Shown: positions 24,121 to 33,285, counted from the first letter of the stretch. The stretch is 64,000 nucleotides of DNA from Paenarthrobacter nicotinovorans (GCF_007670255.1 NZ_SZVS01000004.1:62001-126000); one strand, 5' to 3'. Numbers and translations: made by a program. The notes: generated by a model from the sequence alone, not told the origin.

Positions 24121-25878
24121 TTACTCGATGTGGGCCAGCACTGCGCCAGCCGTGACAACTCCCCCGGGCGCGGAAAGTACTTCCGAGAGCGTGCCTGTGC
24201 GGTGTGCCGGGACCTGGGTTTCCATCTTCATGGCCTCCAGGACAACCAAGGGGTCCCCGGCAGCCACGGTGGCACCGGGTTCCACGAGCCACTTCACCAC
24301 GGTGCCGGACATGCTGGAGACAAGGGCTGATTCGGCAGGCGCATCACCTGTGACAGAACCCGTCTGCCCCGTGACATCCGCCGCTGCCGGCAGACCTTGC
24401 CCCGAGCGGGCCCAGCCGTCCAGCAGATCCGCAGGAAGACCCACAGCAAGCCGCTTGCCGTCGACATCCACGGTGATGGTGCGTCGTTCGCCACCGGGGG
24501 CCGCAGCGCTGTAGTTGGGGTCGACGGGGATCTGGTCCGCGAAGTCGGTCTCGATCCACCGGGTGTGCACGCGTAGCCCGACCACGGAGGTGAAATCGTC
24601 AGCCTCGAGAACTGCGCGGTGGAACGGCAAAACCGTGGCCAGGCCAGAGATGTTGAATTCCTTCAAGGCACGGCGTGCCCGGCGAAGGGCCTGCTGCCGG
24701 TCAGCCCCTGAGACGATCAGTTTGGCCAACAAGGAATCGAATTGCGGCGGAACTGTCGAACCCGAGCGCACTCCGCTGTCCACGCGGATCCCGGGCCCCG
24801 TGGGCACCTCGAAGCCGGAAACCGTGCCCGGCGAGGGCAGGAACCCACGGCCGACATCCTCAGCATTGATCCGGAACTCAAAGGAGTGCCCCTGCGCAAC
24901 GGGATCCTTGGTGATGCTCAGTGGCAACCCGGCAGCAACGCGGAACTGTTCCTGCACAAGGTCGATCCCCGCGGTCTCCTCAGTGATCGGGTGCTCCACC
25001 TGAAGGCGCGTGTTGACCTCGAGGAAAGCCACGGCTCCGTCAGCGGACACAAGGAACTCCACAGTCCCTGCGCCGTAATAGCCGGCCTCACGAATGATTG
25101 CCTTGGCTCCGTCGTAGATCCGCTGGCGCTGCTCGTCGCTGAGGAAGGGTGCCGGAGCTTCCTCAACGAGCTTCTGGTGCCGGCGCTGAAGCGAGCAGTC
25201 GCGGGTTCCCACCACAATGACGTTGCTGTGCTTGTCAGCGACGATCTGGGCCTCAACATGCCGCGGGCGGTCGAGATACTGCTCCACGAAGCACTCGCCT
25301 CGACCGAAGGCAACTACGGCTTCACGGACTGCGGAGTCAAAGGCTTCTTCGACTTCTGCCAGTTCACGGACCACTTTCAGTCCGCGGCCGCCTCCGCCGA
25401 AGGCTGCCTTGATGGCGATCGGGAGTCCGTGCTCCTCGGCGAAAGCGCGTGCTTCTGCGGCAGAGGACACTGGCCCGTCGCTGCCGGCAACCAGGGGCGC
25501 CCCGGCACGCACCGCGATTTCCCGGGCGGTGATCTTGTTGCCCAACTGGCGGATCGACTCCGGCGAGGGACCGATCCACTCAAGCCCGGCGTCGAGCACT
25601 GCCTGGGCGAAGTCTGCATTCTCGGAGAGAAAACCGTAACCGGGGTGGACGGCGTCCGCGCCGGAACGGGCAGCCACGGAGAGCAGCTTTTCGATATTCA
25701 GGTAGGTGTCAGCGGGGCTGTTTCCGCCCAGGCTGTACGCTTCAGCTGCTGCGCCGACGTGCATGGCATCGGCATCAATATCGGCGTAGACGGCGACGGA
25801 GGCGATACCGGCGTCGTCACAGGCTCGGGCGACGCGGACAGCGATTTCGCCGCGGTTCGCGATCAGGACCTTGCGCAT
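24121..25878 (-). CDS. Biotin carboxylase / biotin carboxyl carrier protein (AccA-like alpha subunit)
   Basis: This 585-residue protein fuses a biotin carboxylase ([14 protein letters not shown] at the N-terminus, ATP-grasp [32 protein letters not shown]) to a C-terminal biotinyl domain with LEAMKMETQ, where Lys near residue 551 carries the biotin. It would charge biotin with carbonate for transfer to an acyl or amide substrate. No carboxyltransferase beta subunit is adjacent; instead it lies at the end of the pxpA/MFS/pxpBC operon. ATG 25878 is chosen over the TTG before it. Confidence 0.9.
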   Translation of the reverse strand: MRKVLIANRGEIAVRVARACDDAGIASVAVYADIDADAMHVGAAAEAYSLGGNSPADTYLNIEKLLSVAARSGADAVHPGYGFLSENADFAQAVLDAGLEWIGPSPESIRQLGNKITAREIAVRAGAPLVAGSDGPVSSAAEARAFAEEHGLPIAIKAAFGGGGRGLKVVRELAEVEEAFDSAVREAVVAFGRGECFVEQYLDRPRHVEAQIVADKHSNVIVVGTRDCSLQRRHQKLVEEAPAPFLSDEQRQRIYDGAKAIIREAGYYGAGTVEFLVSADGAVAFLEVNTRLQVEHPITEETAGIDLVQEQFRVAAGLPLSITKDPVAQGHSFEFRINAEDVGRGFLPSPGTVSGFEVPTGPGIRVDSGVRSGSTVPPQFDSLLAKLIVSGADRQQALRRARRALKEFNISGLATVLPFHRAVLEADDFTSVVGLRVHTRWIETDFADQIPVDPNYSAAAPGGERRTITVDVDGKRLAVGLPADLLDGWARSGQGLPAAADVTGQTGSVTGDAPAESALVSSMSGTVVKWLVEPGATVAAGDPLVVLEAMKMETQVPAHRTGTLSEVLSAPGGVVTAGAVLAHIE

Positions 25879-25885
25879 CAAATAC

Positions 25886-27532
25886 TCACTTCTCTGGGTT
25901 CTTGCTGAAGTCTGGGGTGTCGGAGACGAGCCGGAAACGGATCCGGCCGCCGATGGGCACTTGCGCCGCCAGGTCCAGGTGTTCGTCGCGAACCACGCCG
26001 ATCACTGGATAACCACCTGTTATGGGATGGTCGGCCAGGAAGAGCACGGGCAGTCCTGCGGGCGGGATCTGGAGGGCGCCGGCCATGGTTCCTTCGCTGG
26101 GCAACTCGCCCTCGCGGGTGCGCTTGAGCGGAGTGCCGTCCAAGCGCATCCCCACCCGGTTCGACTGCGGGGTGACCAGCCAGTCCTGGCCCGTCAGGGA
26201 CTCGAGGGCAGTTTGGTCGAACCAGTCGTCGCGCGGGCCCGGAACGACGTCGAGAACGGTAACGCCGTCACCGGGAAAGTCCGGTTGCAGCTCAGGGTTG
26301 CCGACGGCGGTTGACTCGGTTGAGTGCCCTGCCGGGAGTTCCTGGCCGACAACCAACGGCGCCGGACCGATGCCGGACATCGTATCCGCCGATCGGCTTC
26401 CAAGAACCTCGGGCACATCCACTCCGCCGCGTATTGCCAGATAGTTCCGGAACCCCGCTTCGGGAGCGCCCACAGTAAGGACTTCGCCGTCGAGCAGTGC
26501 GAAAGGTGCGGCCACCGGGACGGTCCGTAGGGCACCCGGCTGGACGTCGCCGTCGTCGTCGGACTCAACCCACGACGGCGACTGAACGGTCAGCGTTGTC
26601 GGCGCACCGGTCACGGCAAGTACTTGGTCTCCGACAGCTTCCACCGTCAGCCCGCCGTTGACGGACTCAATGGCCGCGGCTGAGGGGGCGTTGCCCACCA
26701 AGCGGTTTGCCCTGCGCAGCGAAGCCCTGTCCAAGGCGCCCGCAGCAGAAACACCGAGGGGGCCGTAGCCACGACGGCCCAGGTCCTGGATAAGGCTCTG
26801 AGCACCGGGGTTGAGAATCCGAAGACCAGGACCGGTGTGGTGGTCCGAGTCGGCCGTGGAGTCGTCCGCGGAGGTGGTCACGATCTCGCGGACGGCCCGG
26901 TACTGCACGCGGTCTCCGGGCCGAACAAGCGCCGGCTGGCGACGGTCCAGATCCCACATGTGGGCCCCTGTCCTGCCTATCAACTGCCATCCACCGGGCG
27001 AACGTCGGGGGTAGACGGCGGAGTATTGACCGCCGAGGGCCACGGATCCCGCGGGAACCGCCGTCCGTGGGGATGAGCGGCGCGGAACCGTAAGGGCCTC
27101 GTTTTCGCCCACCATGTACCCGAAGCCCGGCGCGAAGCCAGCGAAGGCCACCGTCCAGATCTGTCCTGTGTGCGCCGCAACCACACCATCGATGCTCAGT
27201 CCGGTCAGTTCCGCGACGTCGGCGAGGTCCTCGCCGTCGTACACGGTGTCAATGACAACCAAGCCGGAATCAGTGACTTCCGGAGCGTTGAGCTCCAGCT
27301 GCAGGAGCCGTGCACCGATGGCGCGGGTTGCGGACGCCGACTCGCCGACCACCATGACCGTTTCCGCCGCGGCCAGGACGTCCACCTGCCCCGGCAACGG
27401 GGATTTGTACAGCATGTCCTGCAAAGCAAGCACGTCCTGCAGGCCATCCAGCTCGGCCAAGACAGCCCGTGTGCCAACTGGCCTGACGGAGCGGACCTTT
27501 TTTGCAGTGGTGGTGTGCATTGCGGTTTCCAT
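25886..27532 (-). CDS. Fused 5-oxoprolinase subunits PxpB-PxpC (KipI-KipA-type allophanate-hydrolase-like)
   Basis: The 548-residue product has an N-terminal KipI/PxpB domain with [19 protein letters not shown] (residues about 130-150) and [15 protein letters not shown], then a KipA/PxpC domain with [21 protein letters not shown] and [15 protein letters not shown] near the middle. Together with PxpA such proteins hydrolyse 5-oxoproline to glutamate using ATP. The same fold pair is found in urea carboxylase. It is 7 bases upstream of the biotin carboxylase gene and downstream of the MFS gene; a fused subunit is a common variant. Confidence 0.87.
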   Translation of the reverse strand: METAMHTTTAKKVRSVRPVGTRAVLAELDGLQDVLALQDMLYKSPLPGQVDVLAAAETVMVVGESASATRAIGARLLQLELNAPEVTDSGLVVIDTVYDGEDLADVAELTGLSIDGVVAAHTGQIWTVAFAGFAPGFGYMVGENEALTVPRRSSPRTAVPAGSVALGGQYSAVYPRRSPGGWQLIGRTGAHMWDLDRRQPALVRPGDRVQYRAVREIVTTSADDSTADSDHHTGPGLRILNPGAQSLIQDLGRRGYGPLGVSAAGALDRASLRRANRLVGNAPSAAAIESVNGGLTVEAVGDQVLAVTGAPTTLTVQSPSWVESDDDGDVQPGALRTVPVAAPFALLDGEVLTVGAPEAGFRNYLAIRGGVDVPEVLGSRSADTMSGIGPAPLVVGQELPAGHSTESTAVGNPELQPDFPGDGVTVLDVVPGPRDDWFDQTALESLTGQDWLVTPQSNRVGMRLDGTPLKRTREGELPSEGTMAGALQIPPAGLPVLFLADHPITGGYPVIGVVRDEHLDLAAQVPIGGRIRFRLVSDTPDFSKNPEK

Positions 27533-27538
27533 CTTTAA

Positions 27539-28888
27539 CTAAGCCGCTGGCTGGGTGTTGGCGGTCTGCAGCAAGCGCTCTTCTTCTTCCGGCTGGGGAT
27601 CGCGACCCATGAGCATGCCGACAATGGTGACGATGGCTGCAGCCAGGAGGTAGAGGGCAATCAGGTACCAGCCGTGGTTGGCTGCACCATAGAGCGCGGT
27701 GAAGATGATGGGTGCCACTGCCCCACCGATCACGCCTGCCAGGGTGTAAGCCAGCGAACTGCCGGCGTAACGAAGCCTGGCCGGGAACTGCTCAGTGATG
27801 AAGGCTGCCTGGGGTCCGTACATGAAGGCATGCAGTGCCAGGCCAATCACGGTGCCGATAGTGAGCATGAGAACCGACTTGCCCTGGATCATCAGGAAGA
27901 ACAGCGGGATGTAGGCAGCGGTAGCTGCTGCGGCGATGCCGTAGACCCAGCGACGGTTGAACCGGTCGGTCAACGCGCCGGCAGCTGGAATCAATACCAG
28001 TTGGAACGCTGAACCGATCAGGATCGCGGACAGGACGTTTCCGGTGGTCATCCCCAGTTCCTTGGTGGCATAAACGGCCACGAACACCGTGAACAGTGCG
28101 TAGAGGATGTCGGGGCAAACACGGGAGAGGGCTGCAGCCACCAGAGCCTTCGGCTGCTGCGTGAAGACCTCCTTGATGGGCGCCTTGGGACGGTCTCCTT
28201 GGGCCTGGATGGCCTTGAAGACTGGCGTCTCTTCGAGCTTGAGACGAATCACCAGGCCGAAGACCACAAGGAGTGCCGAGGCAAGGAATGCCACTCGCCA
28301 ACCCCAGGAGAGGAAGGCTTCGTTGCTGAGCGATGCGGCCAGCACGGCAAGCACACCGTTGGCCATGAGGTTACCCGCGGGCGGTCCGATCTGGGCGGCG
28401 GATGACCAGAAGCCGCGCTTGTTGGGGTCGCCGAATTCGCTGGACAGCAGGACGGCGCCACCCCATTCGCCACCGACGCCGATGCCCTGGGCCAGCCTCA
28501 AGAGCACCAGGATGGTGGGTGCTGCGACGCCAATCACCGAGTAATCCGGCAGCACACCAATGAGGACTGTGGCCACACCGATCAGCACCAAGGTGAAGAC
28601 AAGGACGTATTTGCGGCCGATCTTGTCGCCCAGGCGGCCAAAGATCACGCCACCGATGGGACGGGCCAGGTAGCCGACAGCGAACGCCGAGAACGAGAGG
28701 AGCAAAGCAACGAATTCGTCGTTGCCGGGGAAGAAGATCTTGGGGAATACCAGAGCCGAAGCCACTGAATAGATCGCAAAGTCGTAGTGCTCCAGCGACG
28801 TGCCGGTGAGGCTGGCGATATAGGCCTTGAGTGCGCCGGGCGGTGGCTTCCTCGTCACTGCCTTCGCTGCGTTGTTGGTGCTGGTCAT
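27539..28888 (-). CDS. MFS transporter, metabolite:H+ symporter family
   Basis: This 449-residue, 12-segment transporter has SLTGTSLEHYDFAIYSVAS early, the MFS signature GRLGDKIGRKYVLV in the first intracellular loop and LRLAQGIGVGGEWGGAVLLS in the fourth helix, the MHS-family pattern for organic acids. In this operon the likely cargo is 5-oxoproline or the substrate of the carboxylase. ATG 28888 has GGAGGGCATC before it. It lies between pxpA and pxpBC. Confidence 0.9.
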   Translation of the reverse strand: MTSTNNAAKAVTRKPPPGALKAYIASLTGTSLEHYDFAIYSVASALVFPKIFFPGNDEFVALLLSFSAFAVGYLARPIGGVIFGRLGDKIGRKYVLVFTLVLIGVATVLIGVLPDYSVIGVAAPTILVLLRLAQGIGVGGEWGGAVLLSSEFGDPNKRGFWSSAAQIGPPAGNLMANGVLAVLAASLSNEAFLSWGWRVAFLASALLVVFGLVIRLKLEETPVFKAIQAQGDRPKAPIKEVFTQQPKALVAAALSRVCPDILYALFTVFVAVYATKELGMTTGNVLSAILIGSAFQLVLIPAAGALTDRFNRRWVYGIAAAATAAYIPLFFLMIQGKSVLMLTIGTVIGLALHAFMYGPQAAFITEQFPARLRYAGSSLAYTLAGVIGGAVAPIIFTALYGAANHGWYLIALYLLAAAIVTIVGMLMGRDPQPEEEERLLQTANTQPAA

Positions 28889-28938
28889 GATGCCCTCCGG
28901 GGGGATGAGGTGTGGTGCGGAGTCCAAGTGGGAGTGGG

Positions 28939-29697
28939 TTAGAGGAACGAGCCGATGGTTACACCGGCATCGCCCAATGCGGACTTCACTGCGGCAGCCA
29001 TTGCAACTGCGCCGGGTGAGTCACCGTGGACGCAGATGCTCTCTGCGTTGATTTTGAGGATGGAACCGTCGATTGCTTTGACGGATTGTTCGGTGGCCAT
29101 CCGCAGGACATGTTCGGCCACTTCGACGGGATCGTGAAGGACGGCCCCGGGCTGGGAGCGCGGGACGAGCGTTCCTTCCGGGGTGTAGGCGCGGTCGGCG
29201 AACGCTTCGGAAATGCCGCGGAGGCCCGCTTCTTCAGCCAGACGCAGGACTTCAGAGCCGGGCAGGCCGAGGATCGGAAGGTTGGGGTCCACCGATTTCA
29301 CAGCATCAACCACAGCACGCGCCTGGGCCGTGTGCTTGACGATCGCGTTGTACAGGCCGCCGTGGGGTTTCACGTACTGCACCCGGCCACCGGAAAGAGC
29401 TGCCAGAGCCTGCAGCGCACCGATTTGGTACACCACGTCGTCAGCCAACTCCACGGGGTCAATATCCATGAAGCGACGGCCGAATCCCGCGAGATCGCGG
29501 TACCCGACGTGGGCACCAATGACGACGCCGGCCTGGACCGCCTTCGCGCAGGTGCTGCGGATAACGCTGGGGTCACCGGCGTGGAATCCACAAGCAACGT
29601 TGGCACTGGAGACGGACTGGAACATGGCAGCATCGTCGCCTAGCGTCCAGCGTCCGAATGACTCTCCGACGTCGCTGTTCAGGTCGATTGTTGCCAT
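28939..29697 (-). CDS. pxpA: 5-oxoprolinase subunit A (LamB/YcsF family)
   Basis: The 252-residue protein begins [17 protein letters not shown] and carries [32 protein letters not shown] and [12 protein letters not shown], the family's metal and catalytic blocks. PxpA acts with PxpB and PxpC in ATP-dependent opening of 5-oxoproline. It is the first gene of a four-gene minus-strand operon, facing the GntR regulator with 109 bases between. Confidence 0.9.
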   Translation of the reverse strand: MATIDLNSDVGESFGRWTLGDDAAMFQSVSSANVACGFHAGDPSVIRSTCAKAVQAGVVIGAHVGYRDLAGFGRRFMDIDPVELADDVVYQIGALQALAALSGGRVQYVKPHGGLYNAIVKHTAQARAVVDAVKSVDPNLPILGLPGSEVLRLAEEAGLRGISEAFADRAYTPEGTLVPRSQPGAVLHDPVEVAEHVLRMATEQSVKAIDGSILKINAESICVHGDSPGAVAMAAAVKSALGDAGVTIGSFL

Positions 29698-29750
29698 GGT
29701 GTGATCCCTGCCTCGTGATGCGCGTTACATCCAGCATGCACCAAATCGCT

Positions 29751-29767
29751 GGATTGTTCAACAATCC
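29751..29767. promoter_or_regulatory. Perfect palindromic GntR-type operator
   Basis: GGATTGTTCAACAATCC has 8-base arms with a single central base. TTGT-N-ACAA cores are characteristic of FadR/FCD-type GntR operators. It lies between pxpA and the divergent GntR gene, so it can control both. Confidence 0.75.
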
Positions 29768-29806
29768 GGCGATCCTTATTTTCGGCGATCGTGTAATTTT
29801 GTGGTT

Positions 29807-30505
29807 ATGGCCGGAGCAGATCAGGAATCAAGCGAACATCCCGGCCTGGACGGTGCCCGCGCACGCATGCGGCTCAGGGTTCCTTCAGTGGCCGAACGCG
29901 TAGCCGAGGAACTCCGTTACCAGTTGGCAGAGGGCTTCCTTGTACCCGGCGCCAAACTCACCGAGGCCACCATCGCCGAGGATCTTGGCGTTTCCCGGAA
30001 CACCGTCAGGGAAGCCTTTGCCGAGCTCGCCGCCGAACGCCTCCTGCTCCGCCAGCCGAACAAAGGTGTGTTCGTAGCCACCCTCGAGGCAGGTGACATC
30101 CACGATGTCTACACCGTCCGTCGCGCCATCGAGGTCAGTTCCATCCGTGCGGGAGGTTCGCCGGAGCGCATAGCCGCCGTCAGGGCCGCCGTCGACGAGG
30201 GAAAACGCGCCGCAGCGGCTGACGACAACGAAGGACTGGGCAGCGCGAACCAGCATTTCCACGGGGCAATCGTGGCTTTGGCGGAGAGCAACCGCCTGAA
30301 CACGATCATGGCCCAGATCCTGGCTGAGATGAGGCTTTACTTCCACAAAGCCACCGTCAACGCGCACTTCTACAGCGACTGGCTCGCGGAAAATGAGCAG
30401 ATCTGCGCAGCGCTGGAGGCCGGCGAACTGGAACGCGCGGGCGACCTGCTTCTTGCCTATCTCAACAGATCAGAGCAGCAGCAGGCCGCAATCCACGGCG
30501 AATAG
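29807..30505 (+). CDS. GntR-family transcriptional regulator (FCD type)
   Basis: This protein of 232 residues has a winged HTH with SVAERVAEELRYQLAEGFLV and EATIAEDLGVSRNTVREAFA (residues about 27-75), followed by an all-helical FCD ligand domain containing ANQHFHGAIVALAESNRLN and the metal-contacting histidines. It likely senses an acid in the pathway and represses the pxp operon. No Shine-Dalgarno is seen; a TGTAAT 7-12 bases before the possible GTG start suggests a leaderless mRNA. A GTG at 29801 is an alternative start. Confidence 0.88.
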   Translation: MAGADQESSEHPGLDGARARMRLRVPSVAERVAEELRYQLAEGFLVPGAKLTEATIAEDLGVSRNTVREAFAELAAERLLLRQPNKGVFVATLEAGDIHDVYTVRRAIEVSSIRAGGSPERIAAVRAAVDEGKRAAAADDNEGLGSANQHFHGAIVALAESNRLNTIMAQILAEMRLYFHKATVNAHFYSDWLAENEQICAALEAGELERAGDLLLAYLNRSEQQQAAIHGE

Positions 30506-31234
30506 TCAGCGCTTGCCCTTTTTCCGCGAACCGCGGCCGCGTCCTTTGTCCGGGTTGGGTGCGTAGCGCTGGGCAACTGCGGGCTTTTTCGCACCCGATG
30601 AGCCCCGGCGATCCGGCTTTGGCGCCTTCTTGGGCTTCTCCTGCTTGGCGGACGGTTGGCGGGAACTCTGCGCGGTCCGGCCACGCACGATTCCAATGAA
30701 TTCCTCGACCACCGGGCTGTCCGTCCCAACAAGCCATGCCAGACCGATCTGCGTTCCGGGAGCACCGGTGAGGCGTCGCATCACAGTGTCTTTGGCGTTC
30801 AAATGCCGAGCGACGGACATGGGCATGATCACCAGACCGGCGCCGGAAGCAACCACTTGGAGGGCCATGGCCGGGCCACCCATTTCCTCTACGTCAAGGA
30901 AGTTCTCGTCGGCCAGGTCCTCCAGCGCCACTTCCTCGAACACGGAAATCTCGTGGCCTTTGGGCGCCACTACTACGGGTTGCTCTTCATACAAAGGGAT
31001 GACGTTCAGGCCGTCCCGGTCCACGGGCAACCGAACAAAACTGAGGTCCGCGGAACCGTCGCGCAACACCGAAAGCTGCGAGTCGTCGTCGGACATGAAG
31101 GAGTGCAGAGGAACATCCGGCATCCGCTCTTCCCAGCGGCGGATCCACTTTCCAGGAGTCACGCCGGCGACGTACGCAAAGCGAAGCGCGGGTTGGGACC
31201 CGGGAGTTTCCGTGGATTCTTCAGCATCTGGCAC
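30506..31234 (-). CDS. LysR-type ligand-binding domain protein without HTH, with basic tail
   Basis: The GTG at 31234 gives 242 residues. Residues about 12-180 are a LysR substrate-binding fold (LRFAYVAGVTPGKWIRRW, LRDGSADLSFVRLPV, VQVVASGAGLVIMPM), but the usual N-terminal HTH of about 60 residues is missing. After residue 185 comes a Lys/Arg/Pro-rich tail (KQEKPKKAPKPDRRGSSGAK, then SRKKGKR). It could bind a ligand without DNA, or the tail could bind nucleic acid. It is divergent from the DUF5997 gene. Confidence 0.82.
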   Translation of the reverse strand: MPDAEESTETPGSQPALRFAYVAGVTPGKWIRRWEERMPDVPLHSFMSDDDSQLSVLRDGSADLSFVRLPVDRDGLNVIPLYEEQPVVVAPKGHEISVFEEVALEDLADENFLDVEEMGGPAMALQVVASGAGLVIMPMSVARHLNAKDTVMRRLTGAPGTQIGLAWLVGTDSPVVEEFIGIVRGRTAQSSRQPSAKQEKPKKAPKPDRRGSSGAKKPAVAQRYAPNPDKGRGRGSRKKGKR

Positions 31235-31267
31235 ACACTCACAGTACCGGCCAGATACCCTTGAAGC

Positions 31268-31717
31268 ATGACGTCCTCGAACTCCCAGTCCATGAAGCCG
31301 GCAACGGTCGCCAAGAAACTCGGCATCTATCTGCCCGCGACACCCCAGGAGTTCCAGGATTCGTCCATCTCCCGCGAGGAATTCAACGAACTCCAGGCCA
31401 ACCCGCCGGAATGGCTGGCCGAGCTGCGCCGCAACGGCCCGCACCCGCGCCCGGTCGTGGCGCAGAAACTCAACATCTCCATCAGCGGCTTGGCCCGCGG
31501 CGGCGTACAGGAAGCACTCACGACGGCGGAAATCACCGAACTGCTGCAGACTCCCCCGCAGTGGCTGGTCACCGAACGCGCCACCCACGCTGCTGTCCGC
31601 TCCGAGGCCCAGCGCGTCAAGGAAGAGGCCCACAAAAAGGCCGCGACGAAGGAAGCCCGGGAGAACGCCGCAGCCAAACGAGAAGCTCCCAAGGGAACCA
31701 AGCGCGACCGCGCATAA
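31268..31717 (+). CDS. DUF5997 family protein (149 aa)
   Basis: The 149-residue protein begins MTSSNSQSMKPATVAKKLGI and has YLPATPQEFQDSSISREEF, LQANPPEWLAELRRNGPHP and a middle with VVAQKLNISISGLA. These match DUF5997, an actinobacterial family of unknown role. It ends in a highly charged Lys/Arg/Glu tail. It lies divergent from the LysR-type ligand-domain gene, which often accompanies this family, as far as I recall. Confidence 0.8.
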   Translation: MTSSNSQSMKPATVAKKLGIYLPATPQEFQDSSISREEFNELQANPPEWLAELRRNGPHPRPVVAQKLNISISGLARGGVQEALTTAEITELLQTPPQWLVTERATHAAVRSEAQRVKEEAHKKAATKEARENAAAKREAPKGTKRDRA

Positions 31718-31724
31718 GGCCTGA

Positions 31725-31760
31725 TCCAGCTATGGCCGGGACCCGCGTCCCGGCCATAGC
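31725..31760. terminator. Bidirectional terminator hairpin
   Basis: CAGCTATGGCCGGGAC and GTCCCGGCCATAGCTG form a perfect 16-base-pair stem around CCGC, followed by TTTAA. It separates the convergent DUF5997 and VOC genes. Confidence 0.85.
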
Positions 31761-31767
31761 TGTTTAA

Positions 31768-32148
31768 CTAGTCCTGGTGCAGTTGGACGTAGTTGCCGCA
31801 ACCGTCGTCGAAAACAGCGCTGATGCCCGACGGATCCTCTGCCGGCTCACCCTTGAACTTCACACCCGCAGCCAGCAAGCGCTCGTATTCGGCCTGGACG
31901 TCGGGCACGCCTAGGACCACCGCGGGCATCCCAGCCTCATAAACGGCGTTCATGTAATTCGCGCCGATGGGGTTGTCGCTGGGCTCCAGGAGCAGCCCGG
32001 TGGCGTTCTCACCGGCGCCGGGATCCTTAATGATGAAGAGGTTGTACTCAGGCATCGCCATCAAAGTCTCGAAGCCCAACGTTTCCGTATAGAACGTGTG
32101 GGCTGTTGCCGGGTCCTTGACGTGGATGCTGCACATTTTCAGTCTCAT
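31768..32148 (-). CDS. VOC-family (glyoxalase-like) protein
   Basis: The product of 126 residues begins MRLKMCSIHVKDPATAHTFY and shows the two beta-alpha-beta-beta-beta modules of the VOC fold, with TETLGFETLM and the end FDDGCGNYVQLHQD, the classic D-x-x-GN--QL finish. His9 and Glu-type metal ligands fit. ATG 32148 was chosen, since upstream codons are not protein-like. Function (detoxification, dioxygenase or binding) is unassigned. Confidence 0.8.
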   Translation of the reverse strand: MRLKMCSIHVKDPATAHTFYTETLGFETLMAMPEYNLFIIKDPGAGENATGLLLEPSDNPIGANYMNAVYEAGMPAVVLGVPDVQAEYERLLAAGVKFKGEPAEDPSGISAVFDDGCGNYVQLHQD

Positions 32149-32241
32149 GGTGCCAAGGCTACGCCCCGGGTGCGACAGGAAGACCCCTCGCCTCCACGGG
32201 ACGGCGGCCGCGGTCATGGATCCGCGGCCGCCGCCAACCCG

Positions 32242-32352
32242 TTAGGGTTCGATTCGCCAGAACGTGCGGACGATCTCCCACGCAAAGCGCGTCAGATTGA
32301 CCAGCAGGTTCAGGCAGCCCCAGGGCTCGGGACGTTGCCGCCGTCGAGACAT
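32242..32352 (-). CDS. Very small basic/aromatic protein (36 aa)
   Basis: ATG 32352 is preceded by GGGAGGGGGTG, a strong ribosome site, and gives 36 residues starting MSRRRQRPEPWGCLNLLVNL and ending in WRIEP. The C-terminal half is amphipathic and aromatic (LTRFAWEIVRTFW). No family is known to me. Small size leaves doubt, but the start signal is good. Confidence 0.45.
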   Translation of the reverse strand: MSRRRQRPEPWGCLNLLVNLTRFAWEIVRTFWRIEP

Positions 32353-32397
32353 GGTGCACCCCCTCCCTTGGATGGGGTGCGACCGCGGTTGGCGTGC

Positions 32398-32425
32398 TTG
32401 CACGCCGTGCGCGAAGGGGCATACT
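32398..32425 (+). promoter_or_regulatory. Sigma-70-type promoter
   Basis: TTGCAC (32398-32403) and CATACT (32420-32425) are separated by 16 bases. Transcription would start near 32432, in front of the terminator at 32489. Confidence 0.6.
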
Positions 32426-32431
32426 CTTGAA

Positions 32432-32520
32432 GTGTGAGAGTCAAGGGTATGTCCTTGAAATCGCACCAAAGAGCGCATCGCGCTGAACAAAGACCCGATT
32501 GCACTCGGGTCTTTTGTTTT
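32432..32520 (+). ncRNA. Candidate small RNA (or leader with a 24-codon ORF)
   Basis: The segment between the promoter and a strong terminator is about 85-90 bases. Complementary stretches CATACTCTTGA and TCAAGGGTATG border its 5' end. It also contains a 24-codon frame from ATG 32449, with AAGGG in front, ending at the TAA right after the terminator's T-run. Whether RNA, peptide or both act is unknown. It lies where no other gene is on the plus strand. Confidence 0.45.
32489..32520 (+). terminator. Rho-independent terminator
   Basis: AAAGACCCGA and TCGGGTCTTT pair around TTGCAC, followed by TGTTTTT. The arrangement terminates plus-strand transcription and belongs to the short transcript starting near 32432. 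Confidence 0.8.
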
Positions 32521-32667
32521 TAACGATGCAGCAGACTCTTGCCCGCTGACATCGAGTCTACCGAGAGTTCACTACCTGATTTGCCGGGGACACAAACCAC
32601 CCTCGCCTCCACGCATCCCCCGGCGCATACTGGTTTCAAAGCAGCGAATTCGCCTGGAGGTGGTCCG

Positions 32668-33231
32668 ATGCCCGCAATGATGCTCCTGTGGGGCGTTGCC
32701 TTGGTTCTTGCAACCGCGGCAACAACATACGTCTTGCGCAGAAAACTCACCTACGGACGCGGGCCTGAGCCGGACACGGTCTTCTGGGATCTGTTCGCGG
32801 GATTAACGGTGATTGCACCCGCCATTCTGGTTCCCAGCGTGCAGTGGCCACCCGCCGGATTGGTGATGGTCACCCTGGCAGGAACGACGGCGGCCGGGAC
32901 CTTGGGTGCCATCCGGAAAGTCGAGCGCGTGCACGCTGCCGAGCCCCGGCGTCGTGCTGGTTTTGCCGACGACGCCGCGCGCCACCAAAGCATCCTGGCT
33001 CAATGGCGGCGTTACGAACTGGATCCGGCGCAGACCATCGATTTTCCGGCCATGACTGACGTGCGGACCCAGGAAACGGCGGCACTGACCCGGGCCATGC
33101 GGGAGGCCGAGTACTGCAAGGTGACCGCCGGGACCGACTACCGGGCCGCCGTCGAACGCCTCGCCCAAGCGTTAACCGAAGCGGAGCGGGCAGCCGGCGT
33201 CCCCACAGCTGCCCTGCCTGCGCCGAGATGA
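32668..33231 (+). CDS. Two-helix membrane protein with a cytoplasmic helical domain (187 aa)
   Basis: ATG 32668 has a GGAGGTGG site. The 187-residue product has hydrophobic segments at residues about 4-22 (LLWGVALVLATAATTYVL) and 38-72, then a soluble part with QSILAQWRRYELDPAQTIDF and DYRAAVERLAQALTEAERAA. The role is unknown. Its stop codon lies in the left arm of palindromic element family 2, copy 2. Confidence 0.65.
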   Translation: MPAMMLLWGVALVLATAATTYVLRRKLTYGRGPEPDTVFWDLFAGLTVIAPAILVPSVQWPPAGLVMVTLAGTTAAGTLGAIRKVERVHAAEPRRRAGFADDAARHQSILAQWRRYELDPAQTIDFPAMTDVRTQETAALTRAMREAEYCKVTAGTDYRAAVERLAQALTEAERAAGVPTAALPAPR

Positions 33232-33285
33232 CAGTTAATGACAATCCCGGCGATCAGCATTGTCATCAAATGCCAACTCGGCGGG
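33221..33285. repeat. Long palindromic element, family 2 copy 2
   Basis: CGCCGAG/CTCGGCG and TTAATGACAAT/ATTGTCATCAA form a long imperfect stem. The complement of 33257-33284 matches 1603-1630 at 27 of 28 bases. It lies between convergent genes, including the stop codon of one of them. Confidence 0.75.
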
